From Flectobacillus major DSM 103 (GTDB lineage: Bacteria > Bacteroidota > Bacteroidia > Cytophagales > Spirosomataceae), in NCBI RefSeq assembly GCF_000427405.1, contig NZ_KE386491.1, positions 603,001-667,000 on the forward strand: a DNA stretch of 64,000 bases. The letters run 5' to 3'. Positions 36,619-47,240 of the stretch are shown here, one piece after another. The position numbers and the translations under genes were made by a program. Positions within the stretch are counted from its first letter, which is position 1; the number at the start of each line of letters is the position of its first letter. Under the pieces are notes generated by a model. The model made no database searches, had not been told where the DNA came from, and saw only the letters and a list, made by a program, of their open reading frames with translations.

Positions 36619-37680
36619 AAAAGTTTCAAGGATTAATTAATGTGATAGTATATAATTATATCCATTCTATACTAGCAAAATCTATACGTGACCAAGTATT
36701 AGCAAAGAATATTTAGTGTTAATAACCCTACTTATCGGCAGTATAATACAATATCAATATGCTTATGACATATATACGACAACCGTCTGAAAAATGATTA
36801 ACTTTTCAAAAAATAAGTTTCGGGATTTAAGGTTTTCTCTTCAAGAAATAGTACACAGGCTTTATTTTTGTAAAGCACATGTATATTTCAATAGATTTTC
36901 ATCGCTTTTACTAAATAATGATATTACTTGATTAATAGTGGTTTTTCTACTGTAACTAAATAACGTCTTTATCAATTAGTGGCTAATAAATACATTTAGT
37001 TTGTAACGGCGAATTGAGAAAAACACTAAGCGTATAAATTTTGTGAGTACTTAGGAACTGACATAAACAAATATAGTAGCAATAATTGAACTATGCAAGA
37101 AGTTTTTGTAAGTTTTTTTGCCTTTTTTTATGAAGGGAGGTGAAAATTTATGATTTGTGAAGAATATTTGGTTGTAAAAAATATGGCCTTGATTCTCGAT
37201 AAAATGGATAATCTTATTTTTGTTATATTTTCATTATTGTATCATCTTGATTATCAGGTTGTTGTGTGTATTGTAGCTCTGCTCAGTTTAAAAAAGCCAT
37301 ATTTGGGATAAGTGATGCAGTTTTTTGATGAAAGCGGAAAGAGTAATTTTAATTTTTTTGAAAAGAAAGTGCCTTCTGATAAATCTAAATTTATTTAGAT
37401 TTTGAAGGACTATAATTCATTAAAAATTAGTTAATTTTGGTTACTACCATTTAACATTTGAATTTTGTTGTTTTTATTTAGAAATACGCTTTTGATACCT
37501 TTTGTATTGCTATATTGCAAGGCGTTGTTTATATAAGTAAAGTTGCCTACCTCATAAAAAACTCTAACATTAGGTCTAGTATTGTAGTACTGCCCATTAC
37601 TGTATTAGGATTAGCTGACTACTGAAGCTTGCAGTTGTTGTTTTGGGCTGTATCAACTGTTTAGTGAACTACGAATTTAT
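36619..37680. other. Long 1-kb intergenic region upstream of the hybrid kinase
   Basis: Longest gap in the window. Both flanking genes are divergent, so it carries regulatory sequence for both. It includes a TATTTTTG box (near 36864-36871, plus strand) and a small ORF pair around 37093-37311 with a strong Shine-Dalgarno. I found no tRNA, repeat or clear attenuator. Confidence 0.4.
37150..37311 (+). CDS. Possible 53-aa hydrophobic small protein with strong Shine-Dalgarno
   Basis: ORF beginning MICEEYLVVKNMALIL with a hydrophobic middle (NLIFVIFSLLYHLDYQVVVC) that could be one membrane segment. What makes it notable is GGGAGGTG (37135-37142) about 9 bases before its ATG; ribosome-binding sites are rarely that strong in this phylum. 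A preceding 16-codon frame (37093-37143) ends 6 bases before the ATG and covers the Shine-Dalgarno, as a leader peptide would. No homologue is known to me; chance is possible. Confidence 0.25.
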   Translation: MICEEYLVVKNMALILDKMDNLIFVIFSLLYHLDYQVVVCIVALLSLKKPYLG

Positions 37681-40600
37681 ATGAACCAAGTAAGGTATTT
37701 GCTTATTTGTATTATGTTGATGAGGGGGCTTTTGCTTGTGGCACAAATTGCTAACCCTTCATTTATACATTTTGGTACGAGCCAAGGTCTTTCGCAAAGT
37801 CAAGTTAGTGCTATGCTCAAAGACCGACAAGGCTTTATGTGGTTTGCAACGCAGGAAGGGCTCAATAAGTTTGATGGATATGAGTTTACTGTTTATAAGC
37901 ATTATCCAAATGATAAACAGGGTATTGTCGATAATTATATATACGATATATTAGAGGACGAAAACCATGACTTATGGGTAGCTACTAGCCGTGGGTTAGA
38001 TAAATTTGACCGCAAAAAGGATGTATTTATTCATTACCTTACTCAATACAATAGCCTCAAAATTCGTGATTTGTTTAGAGATAGTAAAAATAGGCTATGG
38101 CTTGGTACAGCCGAGGGCTTGATGCTATTTGACAAAAACTCAGGAAGAGCCAAACGTTATCAGCATCAAGCAGATAATCCTAATAGCCTAAGCGAAAATT
38201 TTATTTATCGCCTTGCTGAAGATACTCATGGAAATATTTGGATTGGTACGAAAAATGGGCTAAATATTTTTTCGCCCGAAAAGCAGACTTTCAAACATTA
38301 CTTCCATACCAAAAATCAACCTAATTCTTTATCGATTAATTGGGTTACTTCTATTTTTCAAGATTCTAAAAAAAGAATGTGGGTAGCCACCCGAGGTGGA
38401 GGGCTGAATCTGTACCATCCCGAAACTGATAATTTTACGGTATTTAAGCACAATGCTAACGACATCCACTCTATTTCGCATAATGACTTGTTATCGTTGG
38501 CCGAAGACCAACATGGCTATATCTGGGTAGGTACTGAAAATGGAGGTATTAGTGTATTGAATATGCAAACCCAAAAATTTGTTCGCTACCTCTTTGACCC
38601 CAACGAACCTACGAGTTTAAGTAATAACTCGGTATATAGCCTTTATCAAGACGATATAGGCAATATGTGGGTGGGTACGTGGTCGGGAGGAGCTAACTTT
38701 TTACCCAAATTTGGCCCTAAGTTTAAACATTACAAAAACGTTTTAGGCTCGAATAGCCTCAACAACAACTTTGTTCTTGCTATTACTGGCGACGAAAACG
38801 ATAACCTTTGGATTGGTACAGATGGTGGAGGCCTGAATTACTTTGACAGAGCATCAAAAAGATTTAGCTATATACAACATAATCCCCAAAATAGTAACAG
38901 CCTCAAGAGTAATTTTGTGATGTCAGTAACGCTTATCAAGCCCAATGTACTTGGGCTGGGGTATCATAGAGGAGGATTTGGCTTGTATGATATTACACAG
39001 AAACGATTTATTAATTACATGCCTCGTGGGGCAGATACCAATAGCGTTGCATCGAGTAGTATCAATAATGTAATAGCTGATAGCAATGGCAATGTTTGGC
39101 TGGCAGGTTGGAATGGAGGACTAGACTTTTTTGATACACAAAACCAATACTTTATCAATTACCAACACGATGCCAAGAACCCTAGTTCACTGCCCAACAA
39201 TAATATTAACGTTGTTTTTGAAGACCAAGACCATGATATTTGGGTTGGTACCGAAAACGGTTTGGGTTGCTTTAACCGTGCTACCCAAAAATTTACCCAA
39301 TATAGCCATAATCCCAAAAACAAGGAAAGTATTTCGAGCAACTTTATAACTTACTTGCTCGATGCGGCTTCGGGATTTGTATGGATAGGTACTACTGGAG
39401 GCTTAAATTTATTCAATAAAAAAACGGGAAAATTTACGGTTTATACCGAAACCAATGGGCTTGCCAATAATTCAATCAAAGGAATATTGAAAGACCGACA
39501 TGGTAATTTATGGATAAGCTCTAATCAGGGTATTACAAAATTTAATACAAAAGCCAATATTATTCGTAACTATTCTATCTCTGATGGCTTGCAGGGAAAC
39601 GAGTTTAAGGCTAGAGCTTGTTTTGCTACCAAAGATGGCGAATTGTTTTTTGGAGGTTCTAATGGTTTTAATAGCTTTAATCCTGATGCTATGCAGGATA
39701 ACACCTTTGTGCCGCCTGTTTATATTACCAGCTTATCTATTTTTAATCAACCTATTATTACAGGACGAGACAATGCCTCATTCCCCACACACATTAGCGA
39801 AACCAAGCGTATTGTACTTAACTATAGCCAATCCGTTTTTACCCTCGAATTTGCAGCACTGAATTTTACCCTTTCCGAGAAAAATAAGTATGCCTATATG
39901 TTAGAGGGTTTTGATAAAGGATGGAATCATGTTGGAAGGAAAAGAAGTGCTACCTATACCAATCTCAATCCTGGGCGGTATGTTTTTAGGGTAAAAGCCT
40001 CTAATAACGACGATATTTGGAATGCAGAGGGAACAACCCTAGAAATTGTTATCTTACCACCGTTCTGGTTGACATGGTGGTTTAAATTCACTGTTTTAGC
40101 CTTGTTATTTGGCCTTGTATGGCTTTTCTACCGAATTAGGCTACGGAGTATCGAAAAACAAAAAGATTTGCTTGAAAAGGAAGTAGCCGAAAGAACAGCT
40201 CAATTATTGCAGGCTACCCAAGAAGAACATAAGGCTCGACTAGATGCCGAACGTGCCAATAGTGCCAAAAGTGTATTTTTGGCAACAATGAGCCATGAAA
40301 TAAGAACGCCTATGAATGGCGTAATTGGTATGACGGCCTTGTTGAACGAAACGGAATTGACAGAAGAACAGAACTTTTATACGCGCACTATCAAACAATG
40401 TGGCGAAGACCTCCTGACTGTCATTAACGATATTCTTGATTTCTCGAAAATAGAGTCGGGGAATATGGAGCTAGAAGAAAGGTGTTTTGACCTAAGAGGC
40501 TGTATTGAAGAAATGCTAGATGTATTTGCTACAAAAGCCGCAGAGTCGTCTCTCGACCTGATGTATGAAATTGCCTATAATGTACCTTCACAAATTATTG

Positions 40601-41802
40601 GCGACGAACAGCGATTGCGTCAGGTATTACTTAATTTGGTAGGAAATGCTATTAAATTCACGCCTAAGGGTGAAATATTGGTAAAAGTAAGCCTTGCCAA
40701 GCAAATTGGCGATGATATCGAATTATCCTTTGAGGTAATAGATACAGGTATCGGAATTCCAAGTGATAAAATGGAACGCCTATTTAAGGCTTTCTCGCAA
40801 GTAGACTCCTCTATGACACGCAAATACGGAGGTACGGGTTTGGGCTTGGTGATTAGTGAAAAGCTTGTAAAACTCATGAAAGGTACTATGAGCGTTCAAA
40901 GTGAAGTAGACCGAGGAAGTACCTTTTCTTTCACGATACAGTCGCAAATTAGCAAAGAGCCTATTCAAACCTACCGCTTGATGAATGTAGCTACTTTCGA
41001 CCACAAGGTAGTGCTAGTGATAGACGATAATCTGACCAACAGGAATATTTTAAAGGCTCAGTTAGAGCAATGGGGAATTAAGGTTGTATTGGCAAGTATG
41101 GCCGCAGAAGCTCTTGATATTTTGGGTAAAGCCAATCAGCATTTTGATTTGATTATTACCGATATGCAAATGCCCGAAATGGATGGCTTACACTTGGCAT
41201 TGACTATCGACCAAATGAACTTGAATGTACCTATAGTACTATTAAGTTCAGTAACCGATGATGCCCATAAGCAGTATCCCAATCTTTTTGCGTCAGTATT
41301 GACAAAACCCGTAAAACAGCACCTGCTGAATAAAACCTTATTGACGATTTTGAAAAAAGTAGAAAAACGAGGGGATATATCGGGTACAAAAAATATTAGT
41401 AAATTAGCAAGTGATTTTGCAGAAAGGCATCCATTGACGATTCTGATTGCCGAAGATAATATCATGAACCAGCGATTGGTTTTGAAGATTATGGAAAAGT
41501 TAGGGTACAAAGTAGATTTGGTCGAGAATGGTAAAGAAGCTGTTGAGGCTGCCAAAAACAAAAAGTACGATATAATCTTGATGGATGTACAGATGCCCGA
41601 AATGGACGGATACGAAGCAAGCTTAAAGATTCGGAACGAACTGGAATATCAGCCTATTATTATTGCAATGACCGCCAATTCTATCGACGATTGCCAAGAT
41701 GACTATGAGAATGCTAAGATGAATGATTATTTGAGTAAACCTTTTAGTTTAGACTTGATAGTGTCATTATTGGAGAAGTGGTTTCTAAAACGCTCAGTTT
41801 AA
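37681..41802 (+). CDS. Propeller-sensor hybrid histidine kinase with two receiver domains
   Basis: Inner-membrane two-component sensor of 1373 residues. Signal peptide about 1-21; two-component (Reg_prop) beta-propeller repeats about 25-700, recognisable by recurring W-[IV]-G-T-x-x-G-G/x-L and W-x-A/S-T; Y_Y_Y domain about 710-790 ([20 protein letters not shown]); one transmembrane helix about 794-817; HisKA with H872 in [12 protein letters not shown]; HATPase ([24 protein letters not shown]). Two receivers follow, phosphoacceptors D1161 ([11 protein letters not shown]) and D1302 ([11 protein letters not shown]). There is no AraC helix-turn-helix, so unlike classic HTCS regulators it must pass phosphate to a separate partner. 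Confidence 0.92.
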   Translation: MNQVRYLLICIMLMRGLLLVAQIANPSFIHFGTSQGLSQSQVSAMLKDRQGFMWFATQEGLNKFDGYEFTVYKHYPNDKQGIVDNYIYDILEDENHDLWVATSRGLDKFDRKKDVFIHYLTQYNSLKIRDLFRDSKNRLWLGTAEGLMLFDKNSGRAKRYQHQADNPNSLSENFIYRLAEDTHGNIWIGTKNGLNIFSPEKQTFKHYFHTKNQPNSLSINWVTSIFQDSKKRMWVATRGGGLNLYHPETDNFTVFKHNANDIHSISHNDLLSLAEDQHGYIWVGTENGGISVLNMQTQKFVRYLFDPNEPTSLSNNSVYSLYQDDIGNMWVGTWSGGANFLPKFGPKFKHYKNVLGSNSLNNNFVLAITGDENDNLWIGTDGGGLNYFDRASKRFSYIQHNPQNSNSLKSNFVMSVTLIKPNVLGLGYHRGGFGLYDITQKRFINYMPRGADTNSVASSSINNVIADSNGNVWLAGWNGGLDFFDTQNQYFINYQHDAKNPSSLPNNNINVVFEDQDHDIWVGTENGLGCFNRATQKFTQYSHNPKNKESISSNFITYLLDAASGFVWIGTTGGLNLFNKKTGKFTVYTETNGLANNSIKGILKDRHGNLWISSNQGITKFNTKANIIRNYSISDGLQGNEFKARACFATKDGELFFGGSNGFNSFNPDAMQDNTFVPPVYITSLSIFNQPIITGRDNASFPTHISETKRIVLNYSQSVFTLEFAALNFTLSEKNKYAYMLEGFDKGWNHVGRKRSATYTNLNPGRYVFRVKASNNDDIWNAEGTTLEIVILPPFWLTWWFKFTVLALLFGLVWLFYRIRLRSIEKQKDLLEKEVAERTAQLLQATQEEHKARLDAERANSAKSVFLATMSHEIRTPMNGVIGMTALLNETELTEEQNFYTRTIKQCGEDLLTVINDILDFSKIESGNMELEERCFDLRGCIEEMLDVFATKAAESSLDLMYEIAYNVPSQIIGDEQRLRQVLLNLVGNAIKFTPKGEILVKVSLAKQIGDDIELSFEVIDTGIGIPSDKMERLFKAFSQVDSSMTRKYGGTGLGLVISEKLVKLMKGTMSVQSEVDRGSTFSFTIQSQISKEPIQTYRLMNVATFDHKVVLVIDDNLTNRNILKAQLEQWGIKVVLASMAAEALDILGKANQHFDLIITDMQMPEMDGLHLALTIDQMNLNVPIVLLSSVTDDAHKQYPNLFASVLTKPVKQHLLNKTLLTILKKVEKRGDISGTKNISKLASDFAERHPLTILIAEDNIMNQRLVLKIMEKLGYKVDLVENGKEAVEAAKNKKYDIILMDVQMPEMDGYEASLKIRNELEYQPIIIAMTANSIDDCQDDYENAKMNDYLSKPFSLDLIVSLLEKWFLKRSV

Positions 41803-41820
41803 GAAACTGAAAATTACAAA

Positions 41821-41849
41821 AAAACCTAACTCTTTTGGAGTTAGGTTTT
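41821..41849. terminator. Bidirectional terminator between the hybrid kinase and tRNA-Thr
   Basis: AAAACCTAACTC pairs with GAGTTAGGTTTT (41821-41832 with 41838-41849), loop TTTTG. It begins 18 bases after the kinase stop and immediately precedes the 3' end of the minus-strand tRNA. Confidence 0.85.
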
Positions 41850-41850
41850 G

Positions 41851-41923
<73 letters not shown>

Positions 41924-41964
41924 TTTTTTCAACGTTGGCGATTCGTTTATCGTTTAACGTGGTG

Positions 41965-41995
41965 CAAAATTAGTCGGTTGAAATGTATTATGCAA
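41965..41995 (-). promoter_or_regulatory. Promoter of tRNA-Thr
   Basis: On the minus strand TTG (41995-41993), 20-base spacer, TAATTTTG (41972-41965), an exact -7 box. Start near 41958, about 35 bases upstream of the tRNA 5' end. Confidence 0.65.
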
Positions 41996-42092
41996 GCATT
42001 TAATCAAAGAAATTTTAAACTTTTTTGTAAGTTTTTCGTATGTTTTTGATAATCAAAGGATTTGTGGATACGTTATATTTTGTATTTTTTGT

Positions 42093-42126
42093 AAAAAAAT
42101 ATGGCAACCTTGAGGGGCTGCCATAT
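42093..42126 (-). terminator. Terminator of the DUF349 gene
   Basis: ATATGGCA (42099-42106) pairs with TGCCATAT (42119-42126); minus-strand RNA then runs into seven T residues. It lies 30 bases beyond the DUF349 stop. Confidence 0.8.
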
Positions 42127-42155
42127 AAAATATCAGTTTTGCCAATCAAAATTGA

Positions 42156-44060
42156 TTATCTATCCGCTTCACGAATTACTTTCAATTGATGCTTGAAATG
42201 AGCTAATTCTTGTTCTGCTTTTTTGATTTTGGCCTCTACATCGAGTCTTAATTTATCAGCATTTTTAGATTTTGCGAAAAATTCAAGGTTATTTTTGTAA
42301 AGAGCAATATCGTTTTCGACTTGCTGAATTTTGCGACGAATATCGTTTTCTTTGCGTCCTAAATCTTTTGGTGAAAAATCACCTCTTGATTTTAGAATAT
42401 CAACCTCAGTTTGTAGAGCCAATTGTTCTCTTTCTTTACCCGAAAGCTTACCCATAGCACTTACATACTTGTTGATAGCTGTAATATAGCGTTTGCCAAT
42501 AGCCTGCATATCTTTTTTAGGTACAAACCCGATACCTGCCCAAAGAGCTTTGAATTCAGCCAATTTAGCAGTTTCAGCACCCTCGACAGCTTCAGCTTCT
42601 ATTTGCTCGCAAAGGGCTACCTTTTTGGCAAGGTTGGCTTCAAATTCTTTCTCGATATTTTGGTTTTTGGCACGTTTAGCATCAAAGAAACCATCACAAG
42701 CTTTTTTGAAACGCTCATAGATAGCATCTTTATCTTTTTCAGGAACATGACCAATTTCACGGAAAGCCTTTTGTAATTGAATTACTTCGTTGGTGGCATC
42801 TTGCGAATCCTCGCCAGAGCTGAGAAGTGTTTCAACTTGCTCGATAATAGCCAATTTAGCTTTAAGATTTTCTTCGCGTTTTCCTTCTAATTGACGGAAG
42901 AATTCACCTTTATTTTTGAAGAATAATTTGATATTTCCCCAAAATTTATCGCTTAATTCTTTACCTTTTTCTTTTGGCATGAAGCCCTTTACATTGTTCC
43001 ATTGGTCTTGTAAAGCCAACAATGCTTTGGTACGTTCGTTCCATTCTGCAATTGATTCTGTCGAGAAAGAAGCAAATGTTTCAACCAATTCAGCAATTGA
43101 AGCTTTTAGGGCGAAAACTTGCTCAGATTCAGCTTTTTGTGTTTCTAGCTGCTCACGACGTTTTCCGTAGATAATATCCAAAGCATCTTTAACACGTTGC
43201 CAGATTAATTCATTTTCTTCTTTTGGAGCAGGGCCAATATGCTTATATTCTTCAAAAGCAGCTACAGCTTCGTCAAGGATTTTTCCTGTAACGATTTCGG
43301 TTTTAGCGGCTTCTGCAATTTTTTCAATTTTAGAGCATAATTCTATTTTTTGTTGGAGATTGCGCTTGCGGTCGAGTTCCAACAATTCAAAATAGATACT
43401 TCTGTTGCTGTAAAAACGGTCAACTAAAGCATGATATGTTTGCCAAAGCGTGTTATTGTGTGGCGAGTTGATATTTCCTGCAGCTTTCCATTCGTCTTGA
43501 ATTTTTTTGAATTCGCTAAAGCCTGCCTTGATATGCATAGGGTCAGAGTTATCTTCTCCTTCAACAATAGCTCTAAGTCGGTTGAGCAACTCGGTTTTAA
43601 GACTAAAGTTTTTATCTCTTTCTTTTTCAATACTATTAAAGTATTTCGAGCGTTCTTCTTTTAGTGCTTTAAAAAGTTTGTCAAATTGTTCAACTAACTC
43701 ATCAAATTTAAACTCAAAACCTTCTTCAGAACCCTCATTGGCTTCTTTGAATTTGGTCAATGCCTGAGAGCGTTCCGCCGATTTGATTTGCTCGAAAAGA
43801 GGTCGAACTTCTTTTAAAACGTCTTCAGATTTGCGGAATGAACCTACTGAAGGTTGTTCTTTGACATCGGCTAAGAGTTTGGTCAATAACTCAACGAAGT
43901 CTTTTTTCTGGAAAGTAGAATAATCAACTGTTTGAGCTTCAGTTGTGTCAGCATCAGTGGTATCGGCCAATTCTAACACTTGGGCAGATGTCGCTTCAAT
44001 TTCCTCCTGAGGATTGCCACCCTGTTGCTCCGTAATTTCGTTTGCTTCTTCGTTAATCAT
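42156..44060 (-). CDS. DUF349 domain-containing protein
   Basis: Large acidic, almost wholly helical cytoplasmic protein (634 residues). It contains several DUF349 repeats, recognised by recurring KI-x-x-W-x-x-[AV]-G units such as EFKKIQDEWKAAGNIN and AFEEYKHIGPAPKEEN, LQKAFREIGHVPEKDKDA and EFKALWAGIGFVPKKDM, each with a partly charged helix pair. The C-terminus (VENDIALYKNNLEFFAKSK) forms a coiled coil. Function is not established; homologues are widespread in Bacteroidota. The N-terminus is Glu/Thr-rich and likely disordered. It is a single gene with its own terminator. Confidence 0.9.
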   Translation of the reverse strand: MINEEANEITEQQGGNPQEEIEATSAQVLELADTTDADTTEAQTVDYSTFQKKDFVELLTKLLADVKEQPSVGSFRKSEDVLKEVRPLFEQIKSAERSQALTKFKEANEGSEEGFEFKFDELVEQFDKLFKALKEERSKYFNSIEKERDKNFSLKTELLNRLRAIVEGEDNSDPMHIKAGFSEFKKIQDEWKAAGNINSPHNNTLWQTYHALVDRFYSNRSIYFELLELDRKRNLQQKIELCSKIEKIAEAAKTEIVTGKILDEAVAAFEEYKHIGPAPKEENELIWQRVKDALDIIYGKRREQLETQKAESEQVFALKASIAELVETFASFSTESIAEWNERTKALLALQDQWNNVKGFMPKEKGKELSDKFWGNIKLFFKNKGEFFRQLEGKREENLKAKLAIIEQVETLLSSGEDSQDATNEVIQLQKAFREIGHVPEKDKDAIYERFKKACDGFFDAKRAKNQNIEKEFEANLAKKVALCEQIEAEAVEGAETAKLAEFKALWAGIGFVPKKDMQAIGKRYITAINKYVSAMGKLSGKEREQLALQTEVDILKSRGDFSPKDLGRKENDIRRKIQQVENDIALYKNNLEFFAKSKNADKLRLDVEAKIKKAEQELAHFKHQLKVIREADR

Positions 44061-44391
44061 GCGTTTCTTGGTACAGTTTTTTATCCTATAAGTAGTTGGT
44101 TGGATAAGGGGTATTGCTACTGATAGTCTAGTTACTGTGTGCTGTTTTTCAGTTTATAAACACTTAATTTTCAGATTTGTTAGGAGGGTAGCTAGCTTGC
44201 CTTTATAAAATAATGATAGGTTTAACCAAAAAAGCTACATGGTCTTTTGCAAATCTTACTTGCAGACATTACAATTTCAATACAAAAATAGAAAAAATAG
44301 TTACAGTATAAACGGATGTTTTTTTTTTCGACACCAAATACACCGATATTTTGTATTTTTCATACAAACTTATCAATTATTTATCACAATA
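44061..44391. other. Intergenic region, no gene seen
   Basis: A+T-rich gap between the DUF349 start and the rRNA methyltransferase stop. TATTTTTG on the minus strand (44290-44283) is a possible -7 box for the DUF349 gene, without a matching upstream element. No terminator of the methyltransferase gene is obvious; a T-rich run lies near 44320. Confidence 0.4.
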
Positions 44392-45783
44392 TCAGCTTGG
44401 ACGGCTCATTATCCTTAGCTCTTTTGGATAGTAATTATTGATTCGATTAGATAAAACTTTTGCCCAGCCAAGTTGATGCCCTTCAAATGTAACAGCACAC
44501 CAACCTTTTGTGGCGGTTTCGGGCATAAAATCGTCTCGCCTCAAATAACTGATGGCTTGATCGATCTGCAATGAAAGGGTTGGAATATGTTTGGGCAATA
44601 AGGTAGACAAGGCTAATTCATGTTCTGGAATTAAATCTTTGCCTCCAATTTTTCCTAACAGAATTCCGGCTTTTCGGATATATAAATTAGACTGGAGTAT
44701 TTTTAAATCTTGCTCGTGGCTAGGGTTAAATAAGAAAAAGGAATCGTTTTTGTCGAACCAGCTGTAGTTGTCTAAGTTTTTTACCCATTGTTCAAAGATA
44801 CTTTTTTCCATCCTGAAGCTTTTGGTACGTTGTGGTTTGACTCTTGGCCTTGCTACTGGCTGGTAATCGGCAGTAGTTTTTTGAAACGCTGAAATAAAGA
44901 AGCCTTCTCCTTTTACTTGGTCTGGAAAAAAGCGAAAACCATAAGCTCCGTATTTGTCAGATTCTGTACCAACAACGCCCCACTTCTGAAGTGACTGCTC
45001 ATCGCCTTTACCCAAATTAATAGATTTGGCTTCTAGCTTATCGACTACCCAATCAAGTATATCTTCGTTTTCTGATTTGGAATAAGAACAAGTAGAATAT
45101 AATAATATGCCTCCTTCTTTGAGTGAGTCCCAAGCGTCGGCCAAAATACGTTGCTGGCGTTGATAGCAAAGTGTTACGTTGTCGAGCGACCACTCTTCAA
45201 CAGCCTCAGGGTCACGACGAAACAAGCCCGAACCCGAACAAGGAGCATCCACAACCATAACATCGAAATAACCGCCTAGTCTAGCAAATTCTTTGGGGTC
45301 GTTGTTGGTAACATACGTATTGATTTGTCCCCATTTGCTAAGGTTATCTACCAATATATTGGCACGACTTCTGATTACCTCGTTGCTTACCAGCAAAGAG
45401 CCATCGGTAATCAAACTGGCAATAAGCGTGCTTTTTCCGCCAGGGGCAGCACATAGATCCAAAATACGAAGGTCATTTTCTAAATCGACGGTTTTTCTTA
45501 AAGCAAATTCCAGAAACATCGAACTGGCCTCTTGTACATAATAAGTGCCTGCATGAAATAGAGGGTCGAATGTAAAAATTGGGCGTTCTACCAAATAATG
45601 CCCATACCTCGACCACTGTACAGGATCAGCAATTTGTAACGACGGAGGTAAAGTAGCTATTTTAGAGGGATTAATTCTGATGGACGTAGGGGAATCTGCC
45701 AAAAGGTGTGTTTTTACAAAGGAATCGTGCTGGAATCCTTTTACCTGACTCAGCGAGTCTAACAATGCTTGTGGAAGGGGCAT
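44392..45783 (-). CDS. rsmF: rRNA (cytosine-C5)-methyltransferase, RsmF/NOL1-NOP2-Sun family
   Basis: SAM-dependent RNA m5C methyltransferase, 463 residues. SAM motif I LDLCAAPGGKSTLIASLI and the two cysteines of the family (nucleophile in STCSYSKSENED, second in VDAPCSGSGLFRRDPE) are intact. The N-terminal VKTHLLADSPTSIRINPSK is the RNA-binding helper domain, and the C-terminal FF/PUA-like part (GWCAVTFEGHQLGWAKVL) is as in RsmF rather than RsmB. The exact rRNA site cannot be told from the sequence. The ATG at 45783 follows the 27-bp inverted repeat of the next gene by about 60 bases. Cytoplasmic. Confidence 0.9.
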   Translation of the reverse strand: MPLPQALLDSLSQVKGFQHDSFVKTHLLADSPTSIRINPSKIATLPPSLQIADPVQWSRYGHYLVERPIFTFDPLFHAGTYYVQEASSMFLEFALRKTVDLENDLRILDLCAAPGGKSTLIASLITDGSLLVSNEVIRSRANILVDNLSKWGQINTYVTNNDPKEFARLGGYFDVMVVDAPCSGSGLFRRDPEAVEEWSLDNVTLCYQRQQRILADAWDSLKEGGILLYSTCSYSKSENEDILDWVVDKLEAKSINLGKGDEQSLQKWGVVGTESDKYGAYGFRFFPDQVKGEGFFISAFQKTTADYQPVARPRVKPQRTKSFRMEKSIFEQWVKNLDNYSWFDKNDSFFLFNPSHEQDLKILQSNLYIRKAGILLGKIGGKDLIPEHELALSTLLPKHIPTLSLQIDQAISYLRRDDFMPETATKGWCAVTFEGHQLGWAKVLSNRINNYYPKELRIMSRPS

Positions 45784-45843
45784 TTGGTTGTTTTAACTTT
45801 TGAAATGAAAAATGATATTTAAGAGAGGCCAATGAATAGCAAC

Positions 45844-45903
45844 CCTTATTAAATACAAAGTGCCAAATTTACGATGAAATTTGGCACTTTGTATTTAATA
45901 AGG
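45844..45903. terminator. Perfect 27-bp inverted repeat between the PAP2 and RsmF genes
   Basis: 45844-45870 is the exact reverse complement of 45877-45903 around the loop ACGATG. Arms read CCTTATTAAATACAAAGTGC and then CAAATTT. It starts 12 bases after the PAP2 stop and lies upstream of the rsmF start, so it likely ends the PAP2 transcript, yet no T-tract follows on the minus strand. Confidence 0.65.
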
Positions 45904-45914
45904 ATAGATTCTCC

Positions 45915-47240
45915 TTATTTAGATTTTTCCGTTTTGATAGTCGATACAATCCAATTCCCTACTTTTCTACCTTGTACCAAACCTAGGTCAAGGGCTGGGC
46001 GGAAGTGAATGCCACCATACAGGCGGCTAATCGAAGCTTCTTCGGCGGCATCGTGGTACGATTTGAATTTTCGTACGGGTAAGCCATATTGCATTTCGGA
46101 CGAGTCAGCAAAAGCTACATTGTCGCCGAGTACATGTGATAATGCCGTTGAGGCTGCTCCCGAAATTACCGAGTGACCAGAAGTATACTCTGGAAATGGA
46201 GGCGTTTGCAGTACTGGTTGCCAATCTTTATTGATATTTTCGTTGATAACCGTTTCTGGTCTAACCTTGATAGAGCGATATTTTTCATCCCAACAAGAAA
46301 TAAAGCCATCAAAAACAGCCATAGAAGTCATTAAATAGGCTTCGGCAGTTTTGAAAATATCGGCATTGAGCTGACGAGACGTTTGGGTAACAATAGCCAT
46401 CCAGTGTCCACCTGGCGATACTTTTTTGGTAGCAAACATAGCATGTCCTGTAATATTCATTTTAAAAGGATTACAGTCCCAAAAGTTGGCAATAGCACGT
46501 TGTTCTTCTGTTAGGTTATTGATAGTATTATAAACATCCATTACCATATTATAATAAGGCGAGCCTTTTGTCATATTGTATTCGTAAGGAGTAGGAGGCA
46601 TAAACTGTGACGATGAGTCTAAGGCAACAGGTCGGATTTTTGACCAATAAGGTTCAGCTGCATCGATATACGCAGGGGGTGTAGGTACCCATGTGCCTTT
46701 CTTTTGAGTAACGGTATATCTAAAACCTCGTGTTTGTTTGTAATTATCTTTTTTGGAGTAGTTCATTACCGAAGCGGCAATCGAATCGCCAAAAGCAACA
46801 GAACGCTCATATACGTCGTCGGGAATACCTGTGGCTTTAAAATCGGCCCAAAGTTTTTTCTCGAAGTCTTCGTACAATTCTTGGGCAAAAGTAAGGTTTT
46901 TGCCAATTGTTAAGTAGGCTTTTACTGCTGCCAATGGATAGCAATATACTTGGCCAGAGTCGGGTTTTGCCATTTTTTCAAGGCCATTGAATTGCCCAAC
47001 CATTGATTGATAATGGGGGTTGCCTGCTGCTAATGCCTCATAAGCCGCTAGCGAAGAATACATATAAATACGGCTAGATACAGGCGGGGCAAATATGTCG
47101 TGTATGATTGATTCGGTTAATTGTGCTTGGGTACGACGTAAAAATTCAGGGTTAGATGCCTCTTTTTGCCAATTATCATTGCTTTTTTTACAACTAAATG
47201 ATACCGAAAGAATGATTAAAAAGATAAATATTTTTCTCAT
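45915..47240 (-). CDS. PAP2 / vanadium-haloperoxidase-fold lipoprotein
   Basis: Acid-phosphatase-fold lipoprotein of 441 residues: MRKIFIFLIILSVSFSC has a lipobox ending at Cys17. The active-site blocks of the PAP2/vanadium-haloperoxidase family are present in order: KVRPETV (K and R-P), PPFPEYTSGHSVISGA (S-G-H) and SRLYGGIHFRPALDLG (R...H...D). Members either dephosphorylate lipids or oxidise halides with vanadate; the sequence does not decide, although the family of long periplasmic lipoproteins in Bacteroidota is often annotated as vanadium-dependent. A possible promoter box TAACTTTG (47375-47368, minus) lies about 128 bases upstream. Confidence 0.88.
   Translation of the reverse strand: MRKIFIFLIILSVSFSCKKSNDNWQKEASNPEFLRRTQAQLTESIIHDIFAPPVSSRIYMYSSLAAYEALAAGNPHYQSMVGQFNGLEKMAKPDSGQVYCYPLAAVKAYLTIGKNLTFAQELYEDFEKKLWADFKATGIPDDVYERSVAFGDSIAASVMNYSKKDNYKQTRGFRYTVTQKKGTWVPTPPAYIDAAEPYWSKIRPVALDSSSQFMPPTPYEYNMTKGSPYYNMVMDVYNTINNLTEEQRAIANFWDCNPFKMNITGHAMFATKKVSPGGHWMAIVTQTSRQLNADIFKTAEAYLMTSMAVFDGFISCWDEKYRSIKVRPETVINENINKDWQPVLQTPPFPEYTSGHSVISGAASTALSHVLGDNVAFADSSEMQYGLPVRKFKSYHDAAEEASISRLYGGIHFRPALDLGLVQGRKVGNWIVSTIKTEKSK

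Noticed and set aside
36825..36839. 15-mer AAGTTTCGGGATTTA shared in inverse orientation with 47391-47405
   Set aside because: Several exact 15-base matches are expected by chance in 64 kb of A+T-rich DNA, and the surroundings are not similar.
37093..37680. CRISPR-like or tandem repeat in the long intergenic region
   Set aside because: I found no unit repeated at regular spacing; only A/T-rich low complexity.
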